Assembly: GCA_964502995.1 (NCBI GenBank)
Contig: CAZCZB010000009.1
Span: 1-64,000, forward strand
Origin: Bin87 sp964502995
GTDB taxonomy: Bacteria > Chloroflexota > Dehalococcoidia > Lucifugimonadales > UBA3495
Direction: 5' to 3'
DNA length: 64,000 bases
Positions within the stretch are counted from its first letter, which is position 1; every line of letters begins with the position of its first letter. A program made the translations under genes and the position numbers. The notes beneath the pieces are model-generated. The model did no database searches and was not told the origin of the DNA. It saw only the letters and a list, made by a program, of their open reading frames with translations. Below are positions 42,244 through 50,268 of the stretch, one piece after another.

Positions 42244-43494
42244 TCAGATGATCCCGTCGGCGGAGAGAGACGTCAGGTCGGATTCGTCGAGTCCCAGCCA
42301 ATCGCCGTACACCGCCATGTTGTGTTCGCCCACGGTTGGGCCCATGTGACGCAGTTCGCCGGGTGTCGCGCTGAATTTGGGCACCAGGCCGAGCATCCTG
42401 GTGTGGCCCAACTCAGGGTCGTCGATTTCGACGATGTCGTCGCGCTCCCGGAAATGAGGGTCCTCCACTATATCCGCGCTGCTGTACACCGGGCCAACCA
42501 CTCCGCCCGCCGGGATCAGTTCGTCCATGATCGCCGCAGTGGACCGCGCGCCCAGCCATGATTGGAGAATCTCGTTGAGAGCGTCCTTGTTCTCCAGGCG
42601 GACGGCGTTGTTGGCGAAACGGGGGTCGTCCAGCAGTTGCTCGAATCCCATGGCGCGGGCGAGTCCCTCCCATGTGTTTTGGGACGTGGCGGAAAGGCCA
42701 AGCCAGCGATCGTCTCCGGTCCGGTAGAGGCTGCGCGGCGCGGCGTCCGGGAAGTCGTTGCCGATTCGCTCCCGGATTTCGCCCAACCGGTCGTAGATGG
42801 TCAGATGCGGAATGCACAGGCGGAACAGCGGCTCAAAAAGGCTGAGGTCAACGACCTGCCCCGCGCCGGCCAGTCCCGCGCGCCGGTCGGCATCCCGGCG
42901 GTAGATGGCCATCATGCCGGCCATCGCGCCAAATACCCCGGCGATTTCGTCGGCGAGAGGCACGGGCGGTAGATTGGGCGGCGTATCCGGGAACCCGGTC
43001 ATACCGATATAACCGCTCATGCACTCTGCGATGGTGCCGAAACCGGGGCGGTCCTTGTAGGGGCCGGTCTGACCGAAGCCGGAGAATCGCAGGATCACCA
43101 ACGACGGATTGACCGCAGGGTCATGGAGATCCGAAGGCCCCAGACTCCAGCGCTCCAGCGTGCCGGGCCGGAACCCTTCAATCAGGACGTCGGCTTCAGC
43201 GGCGAGGCGTTTCAGCAAGTCCTGTCCCTGGGGGTCGGCCATGTTCAGCGTGATGGACTGCTTGTTGCGTGAGTGAACCTTCCACCAGAGGGAAACCCCG
43301 TTGTGGAACGGGCCCCAGTTGCGCAGAGGATCTCCGGCGCCGGGCCGCTCCACCTTGATCACCTCGGCTCCGAAGTCCGCCATAAGGGAGGATGCCGTGC
43401 CCCCGGCGACTATGATGGAAAGGTCCAGGACGCACAGTCCTGCGAGCGGACCGGCATTGGGGCCGGCGGGGTTTCCGTTGGAGCCTTGGGTCAT
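42244..43494 (-). CDS. CaiB/BaiF family (family III) CoA-transferase
   Basis: A 416-residue family III CoA-transferase, moving CoA between carboxylic acids. It starts with the signature LAGLCVLDLSIIVAGGTAS and DFGAEVIKVERPGAGDPLRN, and has RNKQSITLNMADPQGQDLL, EGFRPGTLERW, VILRFSGFGQTGPYKDRPGF and GVFGAMAGMMAIYRRD. The acceptor acid is unknown; families include formyl-, carnitine-, benzylsuccinyl- and 2-methylacyl-CoA enzymes. Only one base separates its ATG from the stop of the upstream microprotein gene. Confidence 0.94.
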   Translation of the reverse strand: MTQGSNGNPAGPNAGPLAGLCVLDLSIIVAGGTASSLMADFGAEVIKVERPGAGDPLRNWGPFHNGVSLWWKVHSRNKQSITLNMADPQGQDLLKRLAAEADVLIEGFRPGTLERWSLGPSDLHDPAVNPSLVILRFSGFGQTGPYKDRPGFGTIAECMSGYIGMTGFPDTPPNLPPVPLADEIAGVFGAMAGMMAIYRRDADRRAGLAGAGQVVDLSLFEPLFRLCIPHLTIYDRLGEIRERIGNDFPDAAPRSLYRTGDDRWLGLSATSQNTWEGLARAMGFEQLLDDPRFANNAVRLENKDALNEILQSWLGARSTAAIMDELIPAGGVVGPVYSSADIVEDPHFRERDDIVEIDDPELGHTRMLGLVPKFSATPGELRHMGPTVGEHNMAVYGDWLGLDESDLTSLSADGII

Positions 43495-43495
43495 G

Positions 43496-43627
43496 TCAGT
43501 TCCTGTTGCGGTGGTAGGCGGCGGACTTCATCCTTACGACGCGACACCGTGGGCAACGCCACTTTTCCTGCTTGTGAGGGCGGGGGCGTTCCACGGTCAT
43601 TTTGCTGCGGCAACGTTGGCAGTGCAT
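43496..43627 (-). CDS. 43-residue zinc-ribbon microprotein
   Basis: A short gene read from ATG 43627: MHCQRCRSKMTVERPRP, then KWRCPRCRVVRMKSAAY, ending in HRNRN. Two CxxC knuckles (residues 3-6 and 25-28) are 18 residues apart and would bind one zinc. The protein is very basic. It fills the space between the hydrolase stop (9 bases upstream) and the CoA-transferase start (one base downstream), as expected for an operon member. There is no clear ribosome-binding site, so translational coupling is likely. Function unknown; RNA or ribosome binding is a guess. Confidence 0.65.
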   Translation of the reverse strand: MHCQRCRSKMTVERPRPHKQEKWRCPRCRVVRMKSAAYHRNRN

Positions 43628-43636
43628 GGGTGGATG

Positions 43637-44521
43637 TTAGTTTGCATCCATTTGGCAGTCAAACCAGGGTTCGATTGCCGCCAGCACATCTTCCGGATAT
43701 TCCATCGGGAGGAAATGGCTGCCCTTCCCCATGGGGTGGACCCTGGCGGTTGGCGCCAATTCCTGGAATTTGTTGATTCCAGGGTCGCCCAACCGTTGGC
43801 AGCCGGGGTAATCGGCGAGCAGTAGCATCCAGTCGCCGCGCAAGTTTTCCAGGTATTGCTCCACCTGGAGGTCGTCGCGCATACCGTAGAAGGTGGCCTC
43901 CGTTTCCGGGTGGCACTTTAATTCGGCCCGGCCGTCGGCAAGCAGCCTGGTGCCGCCCTCGATGAACTGGCGGTAGGGTTCTTCCTGCCAGTCCTTGAAC
44001 GCCGCGCGGGTTCGATAGGCGTCGAACATCGCGGCCCGCGTGTCCCAGATGGGTCGCTTCATGCGGGTGCGTTCGGCGCGACGATTGAGATCCTGGGTTG
44101 GCGCCGTGGGCGCGTCGTTGCTGACCCGGGTTTCGACCAGCACCACCTGCCCGAACCGGCCAGGCAGGATGTTGGACGCGATGATCGTCGCGAGACCGCC
44201 GGAGGAGTGTCCGACGACCCGGGGACGCTCCAGATCCATTTGCGCGACGATGGCCGCCAGGTCTTCCCCGGCGTATTCGAACCGGTATCCCTTGTCGGAT
44301 GGGTCGGTGTCGCCATGGCCGCGCTGGTCGAAGGCCAGCACACGGTGCCGTTGGGCCAGGCGACGTGCGATGGGTTTCCACGGCCAGGCGCACAATCCGG
44401 TGGCGTGCAGCATCAACAGCGGCGGCGCGTCCGGGCGGCCCCATTCGAGGTAATGATGTCGGATGCCGTTGGCGTGGATGTAACGGCTGTTCCAGTCGTC
44501 GGAAATCGTTTGTTGGGACAT
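43637..44521 (-). CDS. alpha/beta hydrolase
   Basis: A 294-residue alpha/beta-hydrolase of the epoxide hydrolase/esterase type. The oxyanion motif is in LLMLHATGLCAWPW near 35, the nucleophile elbow VVGHSSGGLATI near 102 (Ser), and the catalytic His in GKGSHFLPMEYPEDVL near 268. FDQRGHGDTD is another family block. Substrate unknown. It is the first gene of the operon running through the CoA-transferase to moaC, and diverges from the nuo operon. Confidence 0.92.
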   Translation of the reverse strand: MSQQTISDDWNSRYIHANGIRHHYLEWGRPDAPPLLMLHATGLCAWPWKPIARRLAQRHRVLAFDQRGHGDTDPSDKGYRFEYAGEDLAAIVAQMDLERPRVVGHSSGGLATIIASNILPGRFGQVVLVETRVSNDAPTAPTQDLNRRAERTRMKRPIWDTRAAMFDAYRTRAAFKDWQEEPYRQFIEGGTRLLADGRAELKCHPETEATFYGMRDDLQVEQYLENLRGDWMLLLADYPGCQRLGDPGINKFQELAPTARVHPMGKGSHFLPMEYPEDVLAAIEPWFDCQMDAN

Positions 44522-44561
44522 GGGATTGCCTTTTCAATTGGGTATTGGCGTCGGCGCGTTA

Positions 44562-44570
44562 TGGTATAAT
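44562..44570 (+). promoter_or_regulatory. predicted nuo operon promoter, extended -10
   Basis: TGGTATAAT is a perfect extended -10 element in the divergent gap between the hydrolase and nuoA. No consensus -35 lies 17 bases upstream (TTGGGT is 21 bases away). The leader would be about 48 bases to ATG 44625. Confidence 0.6.
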
Positions 44571-44624
44571 GCCGCCGCCCATTTAGCCAGAAGTTTGGAA
44601 GCCAACGGGTGAAACCGGCGGACG

Positions 44625-45038
44625 ATGGCTGGCATGGGAAACCGCTTTACCATGCTCGAAGATTATCTCGGTCAATACGGCCTGATCGCCATATTTCTGG
44701 CGCTATCCATAATCGTTCCCTGCAGCATGCTGGGAGCGTCGTTTGCACTATCCAAGCTGGGAATCCGCCCGGAGCGGCCCGATGCGGTAAAGCACGACAC
44801 CTATGAGTGCGGCGTGCAGACCATCGGGGGCACGTGGAACCGGTTCCAGTTCCGCTATTACATGTTCGCCATCCTGTTCGTGATATTCGACGTGGAGGTG
44901 GTGTTCCTCTACCCGTGGGCAACCAAGTTCCTCACACTGGAACTGTTCGCCCTGATCGAGATGGCAGTGTTCGTCGGCATCCTGCTGTTGGCGTGGGCCT
45001 ACGCCTGGCGCAAGCGGGACCTGGAGTGGCAGGGTTAG
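44625..45038 (+). CDS. nuoA: NADH-quinone oxidoreductase subunit A
   Basis: A 137-residue membrane subunit of complex I with three transmembrane helices (about 20-42, 82-105, 110-130). The family signature is DTYECGVQTIGGTWNRFQFR and YYMFAILFVIFDVEVVFLYPWA. ATG 44652 (MLEDYLGQYG) is an alternative start nine residues in. It is the first gene of the operon. Confidence 0.95.
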   Translation: MAGMGNRFTMLEDYLGQYGLIAIFLALSIIVPCSMLGASFALSKLGIRPERPDAVKHDTYECGVQTIGGTWNRFQFRYYMFAILFVIFDVEVVFLYPWATKFLTLELFALIEMAVFVGILLLAWAYAWRKRDLEWQG

Positions 45039-45042
45039 GGAT

Positions 45043-45675
45043 ATGGTGGAATCGACACATTTTGAACTCCCCTCAACGGGCGGCCCGTTGCACAGCCGGA
45101 CGTGGGAAATCGACCGCTCCGAAGGCCAAACGGTCAATGAACTGATCGCGGCCTCACAATCGCCCATTGAATTGCCGGCCATTGAGGTTCCCGACGACCT
45201 GAAGCAGAACCTGCTCGTCACGTCGGTGGATGCGCTGGTCAACTGGGGACGGAAATCGGCGCTCTGGCCGGTGTCCTTCGGCCTGGCGTGCTGCGCCTTT
45301 GAAATGATGGCCACCGCGATGGGTCGGTTCGACATCTCGCGCTTCGGGATGGAAGTGTTCCGAGCGTCCCCACGTCAGGCGGACCTGATGATCGTGGCGG
45401 GCACGGTAACCTGGAAGATGGCGCCGCCCATCAAGCGGATTTACGAGCAGATGGCCGAACCGCGCTGGGTGATCTCCATGGGCGTGTGCGCCACCAGCGG
45501 CGGACCGTATTACGGTTCCTATAGCGTGGTGCCCGGCGTGGACCACATCATCCCGGTGGATGTGTACGTGCCCGGATGTCCGCCGCGGCCGGATGCATTG
45601 CTCTATGGCATCATGGAACTCCACGAGAAGATCAAGAAGTACCGCAATATCGGCGACGGGAGCCTCAAACCGTGA
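45043..45675 (+). CDS. nuoB: NADH-quinone oxidoreductase subunit B
   Basis: The 210-residue subunit that carries cluster N2, the last [4Fe-4S] centre before quinone. Ligands are the adjacent Cys pair in LACCAFEMMATAM (near 82), Cys in GVCATSGGPYYGSYS (near 148) and in VPGCPPRPDALLYGI (near 176). An N-terminal extension of about 45 residues is not conserved. It starts four bases after nuoA and ends in a GTGA overlap with nuoC. Confidence 0.97.
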   Translation: MVESTHFELPSTGGPLHSRTWEIDRSEGQTVNELIAASQSPIELPAIEVPDDLKQNLLVTSVDALVNWGRKSALWPVSFGLACCAFEMMATAMGRFDISRFGMEVFRASPRQADLMIVAGTVTWKMAPPIKRIYEQMAEPRWVISMGVCATSGGPYYGSYSVVPGVDHIIPVDVYVPGCPPRPDALLYGIMELHEKIKKYRNIGDGSLKP

Positions 45676-46115
45676 CGGTGGCCGCGATACCCGGCGAAAC
45701 ATTGGCCCGGCGCGTGCGGGAAGCTGCGCCGGATGCAGTGCTAGATTGGGACGATTCGGCGGTTTGGGTGCGGCCTGAATCGATCGGTACGGTGGCGAAT
45801 TTCCTCCGCAACGACGCGGAAATCGATTTTGCCTACCTCAACTCGATCAGTGCTATCGATTTCGTGGAGCATTTCGAGCTTGTTTATCACCTCATGTCCG
45901 TGGGCAAACAGCACACTGGCATGGTTCGCTGCCGGGTGTACGGCCGTGAAGAACCCACCGCGCCTTCGGTGGTCAACGTCTGGAAGGGAGCCGATTTTCA
46001 GGAGCGCGAAATCTGGGACCTGATGGGCATCAGGTTCACGGGCCATCCCAACTTGAAGCGGATCATGCTCTGGGAAGGATTTGACGGCCACCCGCTGCGC
46101 AAGGATTTCCTGTAG
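45672..46115 (+). CDS. nuoC: NADH-quinone oxidoreductase subunit C
   Basis: The 147-residue peripheral (30-kDa type) subunit. The signature block near the C-terminus reads FQEREIWDLMGIRFTGHPNL and continues to GHPLRKDFL. GTG 45672 overlaps the nuoB stop (GTGA) and gives a compact protein; no separate ribosome-binding site is needed if coupled. Confidence 0.95.
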   Translation: MTVAAIPGETLARRVREAAPDAVLDWDDSAVWVRPESIGTVANFLRNDAEIDFAYLNSISAIDFVEHFELVYHLMSVGKQHTGMVRCRVYGREEPTAPSVVNVWKGADFQEREIWDLMGIRFTGHPNLKRIMLWEGFDGHPLRKDFL

Positions 46116-46136
46116 GCGGACGGCGGACCTGAAACC

Positions 46137-47243
46137 ATGACCATTCGCACCGAACCGATGACGGTCAATGTTGGGCCGCAGCACCCCAGCACTCATGGGG
46201 TATTCAGGGTCCGCATCACCTTCGACGGCGAGGATATCGTAGAGGTCGAGCCGATTCTCGGTTACCTGCACCGCGGTTCTGAGAAATTGGCGGAAGAACG
46301 AAATTACGTGCAGGTGGTGACCCTCACGGATCGTCTGGACTACACATCGTCCATGATCAACAACCAGGCGTACTGCCTGGCGGTGGAACAGTTGCTGGGT
46401 ATCGAACCGCCGCCTCGGGGCAAGTACCTGCGCACGCTGGCGGCAGAATTACAACGCATCGCCAGCCATCTCATCGCCGTCGGGTTTTTCGTGCAAGAAC
46501 TGGGCGCCTTTGGCACTCCTTTGATGTACACGTTCCGCAGCCGTGAACGCATCCTGGACCTGTTCGAGATGCTGTGCGGCGCGCGGGTCACGGTGAGTTA
46601 CATGCGTCCGGGTGGCGTCTTCTCCGACACGCCTCCGGACTTCTGGCCCGCGCTCGATCAATTCCTGGACGATTTCGAAGGCGAACTGGAAGAAATAGAG
46701 AACCTGCTGCTCAACAACGAGATTCTCATGGTGCGGACGCGCGGGGTCAGCCCGCTGCCAGCGGACGTTGCCATCAACTGCTCGGTGAGCGGGCCGGTTC
46801 TACGGGCCAGCGGGATCAACTGGGACTGGCGTAAGATGGCGCCCTACGACGCCTACGACCAGGTGGAATTTGACGTGCCCGTGGGTTCCGTTGGCGACAA
46901 CTACGACCGGTTCTGGGTGCGGATGCAAGAAGTTCACCAGAGCCTGCGGATCGTCCGCCAGTGCGTCGCCCAGATCGAGCCCGGACCGGTCCGGCAGGAA
47001 CTGCCCATGGTCCTGCGGGCGGAACCCGGAGCGGAAGCCTACGGCCGCGTCGAAGCATCCAAGGGTGAATTGGGGTTCTTTCTGGTAAGCGACGGCGGAG
47101 TGTCGCCGTATCGCTGCAAGATCCGCTCGCCCTCCCTGATTAACCTCACCATCACCGAGCATCTGCTGTTGGGATGGAAGCTGGCGGACATGATCGTTTC
47201 CCTGGGAAGCGTTGACATCAACATGGGTGAGGTTGACCGGTGA
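46137..47243 (+). CDS. nuoD: NADH-quinone oxidoreductase subunit D
   Basis: The 368-residue 49-kDa-type subunit that forms the quinone site with NuoB. Landmarks are VNVGPQHPSTHGVFRVR at the start, YLHRGSEKLAEERNYVQ and a C-terminal block (GELGFFLVSDGGVSPYRCK) with the conserved RIRSPS-like sequence. C-terminus reads LGSVDINMGEVDR. It ends in a GTGA overlap with nuoH. Confidence 0.97.
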   Translation: MTIRTEPMTVNVGPQHPSTHGVFRVRITFDGEDIVEVEPILGYLHRGSEKLAEERNYVQVVTLTDRLDYTSSMINNQAYCLAVEQLLGIEPPPRGKYLRTLAAELQRIASHLIAVGFFVQELGAFGTPLMYTFRSRERILDLFEMLCGARVTVSYMRPGGVFSDTPPDFWPALDQFLDDFEGELEEIENLLLNNEILMVRTRGVSPLPADVAINCSVSGPVLRASGINWDWRKMAPYDAYDQVEFDVPVGSVGDNYDRFWVRMQEVHQSLRIVRQCVAQIEPGPVRQELPMVLRAEPGAEAYGRVEASKGELGFFLVSDGGVSPYRCKIRSPSLINLTITEHLLLGWKLADMIVSLGSVDINMGEVDR

Positions 47244-48490
47244 ACCGTTGCATCCTCAACCCTGACGGTATGCTCAGCCCCGACGGGGTGCTGGCCAACA
47301 ATCCGTTGTTCTATTGGATTTATGGCCTGGCGGCCCACGTGCTGCCCTGTTGGCTGTCGTACATCGTGGCCGGCCTGGTCATCATGCTCATTTTGATCAA
47401 CGCGGTGCTTTTGGGCGCAGCGGCCGTGAGCTGGGGCGAGCGCAGACTGCTGGGCCGGTTCCAGAACCGGGTGGGTCCCAACCGTTGGGGGCCCTTTGGC
47501 GCGCTGCAACCCATCGCCGACCTGGCCAAACTGATCACCAAAGAAGACATCATTCCATACGGGGCAGACCGGCTGGCGTTCACGGCGGTGCCGGTGATCA
47601 TGGTGGCGTCCCTGCTGCTGGCCACCGCGGTGTTGCCATTTGCAAAGGACGTTGCGCTGGTGGGCCTCAACGTGGGGGTGCTGTTCGTGCTGGCCGTGAG
47701 TTCCCTCACGTCCATCGCTATCTTCACCGCCGGATGGGCGTCCAACAACCGATACGCGCTGTTCGGCGCGGGTCGGGCGGTGGCGGTGCTGATCAGCTAC
47801 GAGGTGCCCGTCGTGCTGTCCCTGCTGGGCGTGGTGGTGGTCGCCGGGTCCATGTCGCTGGGCGACATCGTGGTCGCGCAGACGGTGCCCTTCTTCCTGG
47901 TGCAACCGTTGGCGTTCTTCGTATTTCTCGCCGGCATGTCGGCGGAGTTGAACCGGACGCCGTTCGATGTGGCCGAGGCCGAATCGGAGATCATCGCGGG
48001 GTACCACACCGAGTATAGCGGGACCAAATTCGCGCTGATCCAGGCGGCAGAATTCGGCGGGGCGCTGTTCGTGTCGGGGCTGATTGCAACCCTCTTCCTT
48101 GCCGGGTGGGCCGGGCCGGTCGCGGACTGGCTGGGCTGGCTGTGGTTCCTGATCAAGACGTTCATCGGCATTTTCCTGTTCGTATGGGTGCGTTCCACGT
48201 TCCCGCGCCTGCGCTTGGACCAGATCATGGCGGTGTGCTGGAAGTTCCTGATGCCCTTGAGCATCATCAACCTGGCAGCGGTGGTGCTGGAGGTGTTCTT
48301 CCTGCGTGATGCCAACGGGGTGTTGAGCACGTCGGATCTGTGGATCATGGCGGGAATCAACATCGTGCTGGCCGCCGTTTCCATCGCGTTTTTCGGCCGC
48401 ATCATCCGGCAGAAGGTTCGCACGAGTTCGCGCACGACTCCGGCAGCGGCCCCCGTGGTCGGCGGAGTCTCGACGATTGAAGTGGGCTAA
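47240..48490 (+). CDS. nuoH: NADH-quinone oxidoreductase subunit H
   Basis: The 416-residue membrane subunit linking the peripheral arm to the proton channels. It has about eight transmembrane helices and the family blocks ERRLLGRFQNRVGPNRWGPF, DLAKLITKEDIIP, FLAGMSAELNRTPFDVAEAE and EIIAGYHTEYSG. A Thr/Ser/Val-rich tail of about 25 residues follows the last helix. GTG start overlaps nuoD by four bases. Confidence 0.97.
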   Translation: MNRCILNPDGMLSPDGVLANNPLFYWIYGLAAHVLPCWLSYIVAGLVIMLILINAVLLGAAAVSWGERRLLGRFQNRVGPNRWGPFGALQPIADLAKLITKEDIIPYGADRLAFTAVPVIMVASLLLATAVLPFAKDVALVGLNVGVLFVLAVSSLTSIAIFTAGWASNNRYALFGAGRAVAVLISYEVPVVLSLLGVVVVAGSMSLGDIVVAQTVPFFLVQPLAFFVFLAGMSAELNRTPFDVAEAESEIIAGYHTEYSGTKFALIQAAEFGGALFVSGLIATLFLAGWAGPVADWLGWLWFLIKTFIGIFLFVWVRSTFPRLRLDQIMAVCWKFLMPLSIINLAAVVLEVFFLRDANGVLSTSDLWIMAGINIVLAAVSIAFFGRIIRQKVRTSSRTTPAAAPVVGGVSTIEVG

Positions 48491-48508
48491 CGACGGGGAG
48501 GATCGGCA

Positions 48509-49096
48509 ATGTACGGACTTGAAATGGCCAAGGGTCTGATGGTGACGCTGGCAAACCTGGCAAAGAAGCCGTTCACCACGTCGTATCCCGAACAGCGAGT
48601 GCGCCAGCATCCGAGGTTCCGGGGCGAGGAGTTCAGTTGGTACGAGGAACGCTGCACCGGCTGCGCCTCCTGCGCCAAGTATTGCCCGCTGGGGATAATC
48701 AAGATAGTAACGTCGCCGAGCGAAACTGCGCCGTTGCAGGGCGACAAGTACCGGCTGGAAGTCTTTGACATCGAACTCCAGCGGTGCATGTTCTGCGGCC
48801 TCTGCGTCGAAGCCTGCCCATACGACGCTCTTTTCATGGGCAGCGGGTTTGAGGAAGGTCAATACAAACGAACCGACCTGGTTATTTCCATCGACCGGCT
48901 GCGGCAGTCAGACAAGCATCCGAGCACGTGGTTCCGTCCGCAGTTGGAAAACATGGGATACAAACCCGGCGTGAGCCGGCCCCTGGGATGGAGGGAAGTA
49001 GGCCGCGAGAATTGGCGGTGGCATCAGCACGAGAAGGCGGGGATGCGTCTGAATCGCGGCAATCCCGGCGACAACACCGGCGAGGGCGACGCTTAA
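48509..49096 (+). CDS. nuoI: NADH-quinone oxidoreductase subunit I
   Basis: The 195-residue ferredoxin-like subunit with two [4Fe-4S] clusters (N6a and N6b). The motifs are CTGCASCAKYCPLGI (near 49) and CMFCGLCVEACPYDAL (near 93). About 50 extra C-terminal residues with several Trp, Arg and His extend past the second cluster. It sits 18 bases after nuoH and ends directly against nuoJ. Confidence 0.96.
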   Translation: MYGLEMAKGLMVTLANLAKKPFTTSYPEQRVRQHPRFRGEEFSWYEERCTGCASCAKYCPLGIIKIVTSPSETAPLQGDKYRLEVFDIELQRCMFCGLCVEACPYDALFMGSGFEEGQYKRTDLVISIDRLRQSDKHPSTWFRPQLENMGYKPGVSRPLGWREVGRENWRWHQHEKAGMRLNRGNPGDNTGEGDA

Positions 49097-49681
49097 ATGT
49101 GGTTCGAGCAGGTCGTCTTCTGGGCCCTGGCGGTCACCGCGATAAGCGCGGCCGTGGGCGTGGTGATGGTACGGGACCTGTTCCGTGCCGCCCTCCTGTT
49201 GGCGACGGTTTTCGTGGCGGTCGGCGGTTTTTACGTGTTGATGAACGCCGAATTCCTCGCCGTCGTGCAGATACTGATATACGTTGGCGCGATTGCGGTG
49301 CTGTTCATTTTCGGGGTCATGCTGACTCGCGACGTGCAGCAGGGCAACGCTCCAAACCGGCTGCAGATTCCGGCGGGGGTGGTGTCCGCGCTGCTGCTGG
49401 CCGCGATGATATTCACAGCGGTTTCCACGGACTGGACGACGCTGGCGAGCGCGGGGCTGGAAAGCAAATCCCAGATTGCCCAGACCCAGGCGGTGGGAAT
49501 CGTGGATGCCGAACGTCTGGTTGAATCCGGACTTTCGGCGCGAGAGGTCGAGGATGTGGCCGGCGGGGGACTCGCAGACCTGCTGGTGGGCGATTTCGTG
49601 CTGCCCTTCGAGGCTGTGTCTCTGTTGCTGTTGGCGGCGGCGATCGGCGGCCTGGCGCTTGCCCGGGGTAGGGGGAGGTAG
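49097..49681 (+). CDS. nuoJ: NADH-quinone oxidoreductase subunit J
   Basis: A 194-residue membrane subunit with five hydrophobic helices. The block FRAALLLATVFVAVGGFYVL and EFLAVVQILIYVGAIAVLF is diagnostic. A periplasmic loop of about 60 residues before the last helix is longer than usual. Its ATG touches the nuoI stop. Confidence 0.94.
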   Translation: MWFEQVVFWALAVTAISAAVGVVMVRDLFRAALLLATVFVAVGGFYVLMNAEFLAVVQILIYVGAIAVLFIFGVMLTRDVQQGNAPNRLQIPAGVVSALLLAAMIFTAVSTDWTTLASAGLESKSQIAQTQAVGIVDAERLVESGLSAREVEDVAGGGLADLLVGDFVLPFEAVSLLLLAAAIGGLALARGRGR

Positions 49682-49685
49682 AGCG

Positions 49686-50015
49686 ATGTCGCTGGAATCG
49701 ATGCTGGTCGTAGCGGCGGTGTTGTTCTGCATCGGCCTGTACGGAGCGCTGGCGCGGCGAAACTTCATTGCGGTGTTGATGTCAATCGAGTTGATGTTCA
49801 ACGGCGTGAATCTGACGTTTGTCGCGATGGGTCGGTGGCTCGCGCCGTTTGCGGTTCAGGAAACCCTGTCGGCGGTGCTGACCGGGCAGGTGTTCGCCGT
49901 GTTCATCATCACAGTGGCGGCGGCGGAGATCGCGCTTGGTCTGGGAATCGTGTTCGCCATGTTCCGAACCAACGAGAGCGTGGATTTGACCGACGCGGCC
50001 GCGATGCGCCACTGA
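49686..50015 (+). CDS. nuoK: NADH-quinone oxidoreductase subunit K
   Basis: A 109-residue, three-helix membrane subunit homologous to MrpC. The family block is ARRNFIAVLMSIELMFNGVN with the two conserved glutamates (SIELM and the one in AAAEIALGLGIV). ATG 49686 gives the expected length and is four bases after nuoJ. Confidence 0.95.
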   Translation: MSLESMLVVAAVLFCIGLYGALARRNFIAVLMSIELMFNGVNLTFVAMGRWLAPFAVQETLSAVLTGQVFAVFIITVAAAEIALGLGIVFAMFRTNESVDLTDAAAMRH

Positions 50016-50060
50016 TATCGGCCGGAAACGAAATGCCATGACAATCAAAACGATAGCGAT

Positions 50061-50255
50061 ATGTGGGTAGAATTCAAACGCGCGCCCAACCTGATGGTGG
50101 CCGAAATCTGGAAGGAAGTCCTCGAAGCCGAGGGTCTGCCCAGTCGGATTTTGCCTGAGGGCGATATCCGTGACTGGAGCGAGCGCGTGCCCTTCCGTAT
50201 CTACGTGCCCAAGGGACGCGAGCACGTGGCCGAAGAAATCGTCCGCAAACTGTGA
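50061..50255 (+). CDS. small DUF2007-like protein inside the nuo operon
   Basis: A 64-residue soluble protein. WVEFKRAPNLMVAEIWKEVL followed by AEGLPSRILPEG and FRIYVPKGREHVAEEIVRK resembles the short DUF2007 / putative signal-transducing fold, a ferredoxin-like alpha/beta unit. It lies between nuoK (46 bases) and nuoL (13 bases), where no complex I subunit is expected. It may be an assembly or regulatory factor, but that rests on position alone. Confidence 0.75.
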   Translation: MWVEFKRAPNLMVAEIWKEVLEAEGLPSRILPEGDIRDWSERVPFRIYVPKGREHVAEEIVRKL

Positions 50256-50268
50256 GGGCCGACCGTCA

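Noticed and set aside
47039..48862. Minus-strand frame of 607 codons opposite nuoD, nuoH and nuoI
   Set aside because: Same reason; it spans three clear genes on the plus strand.
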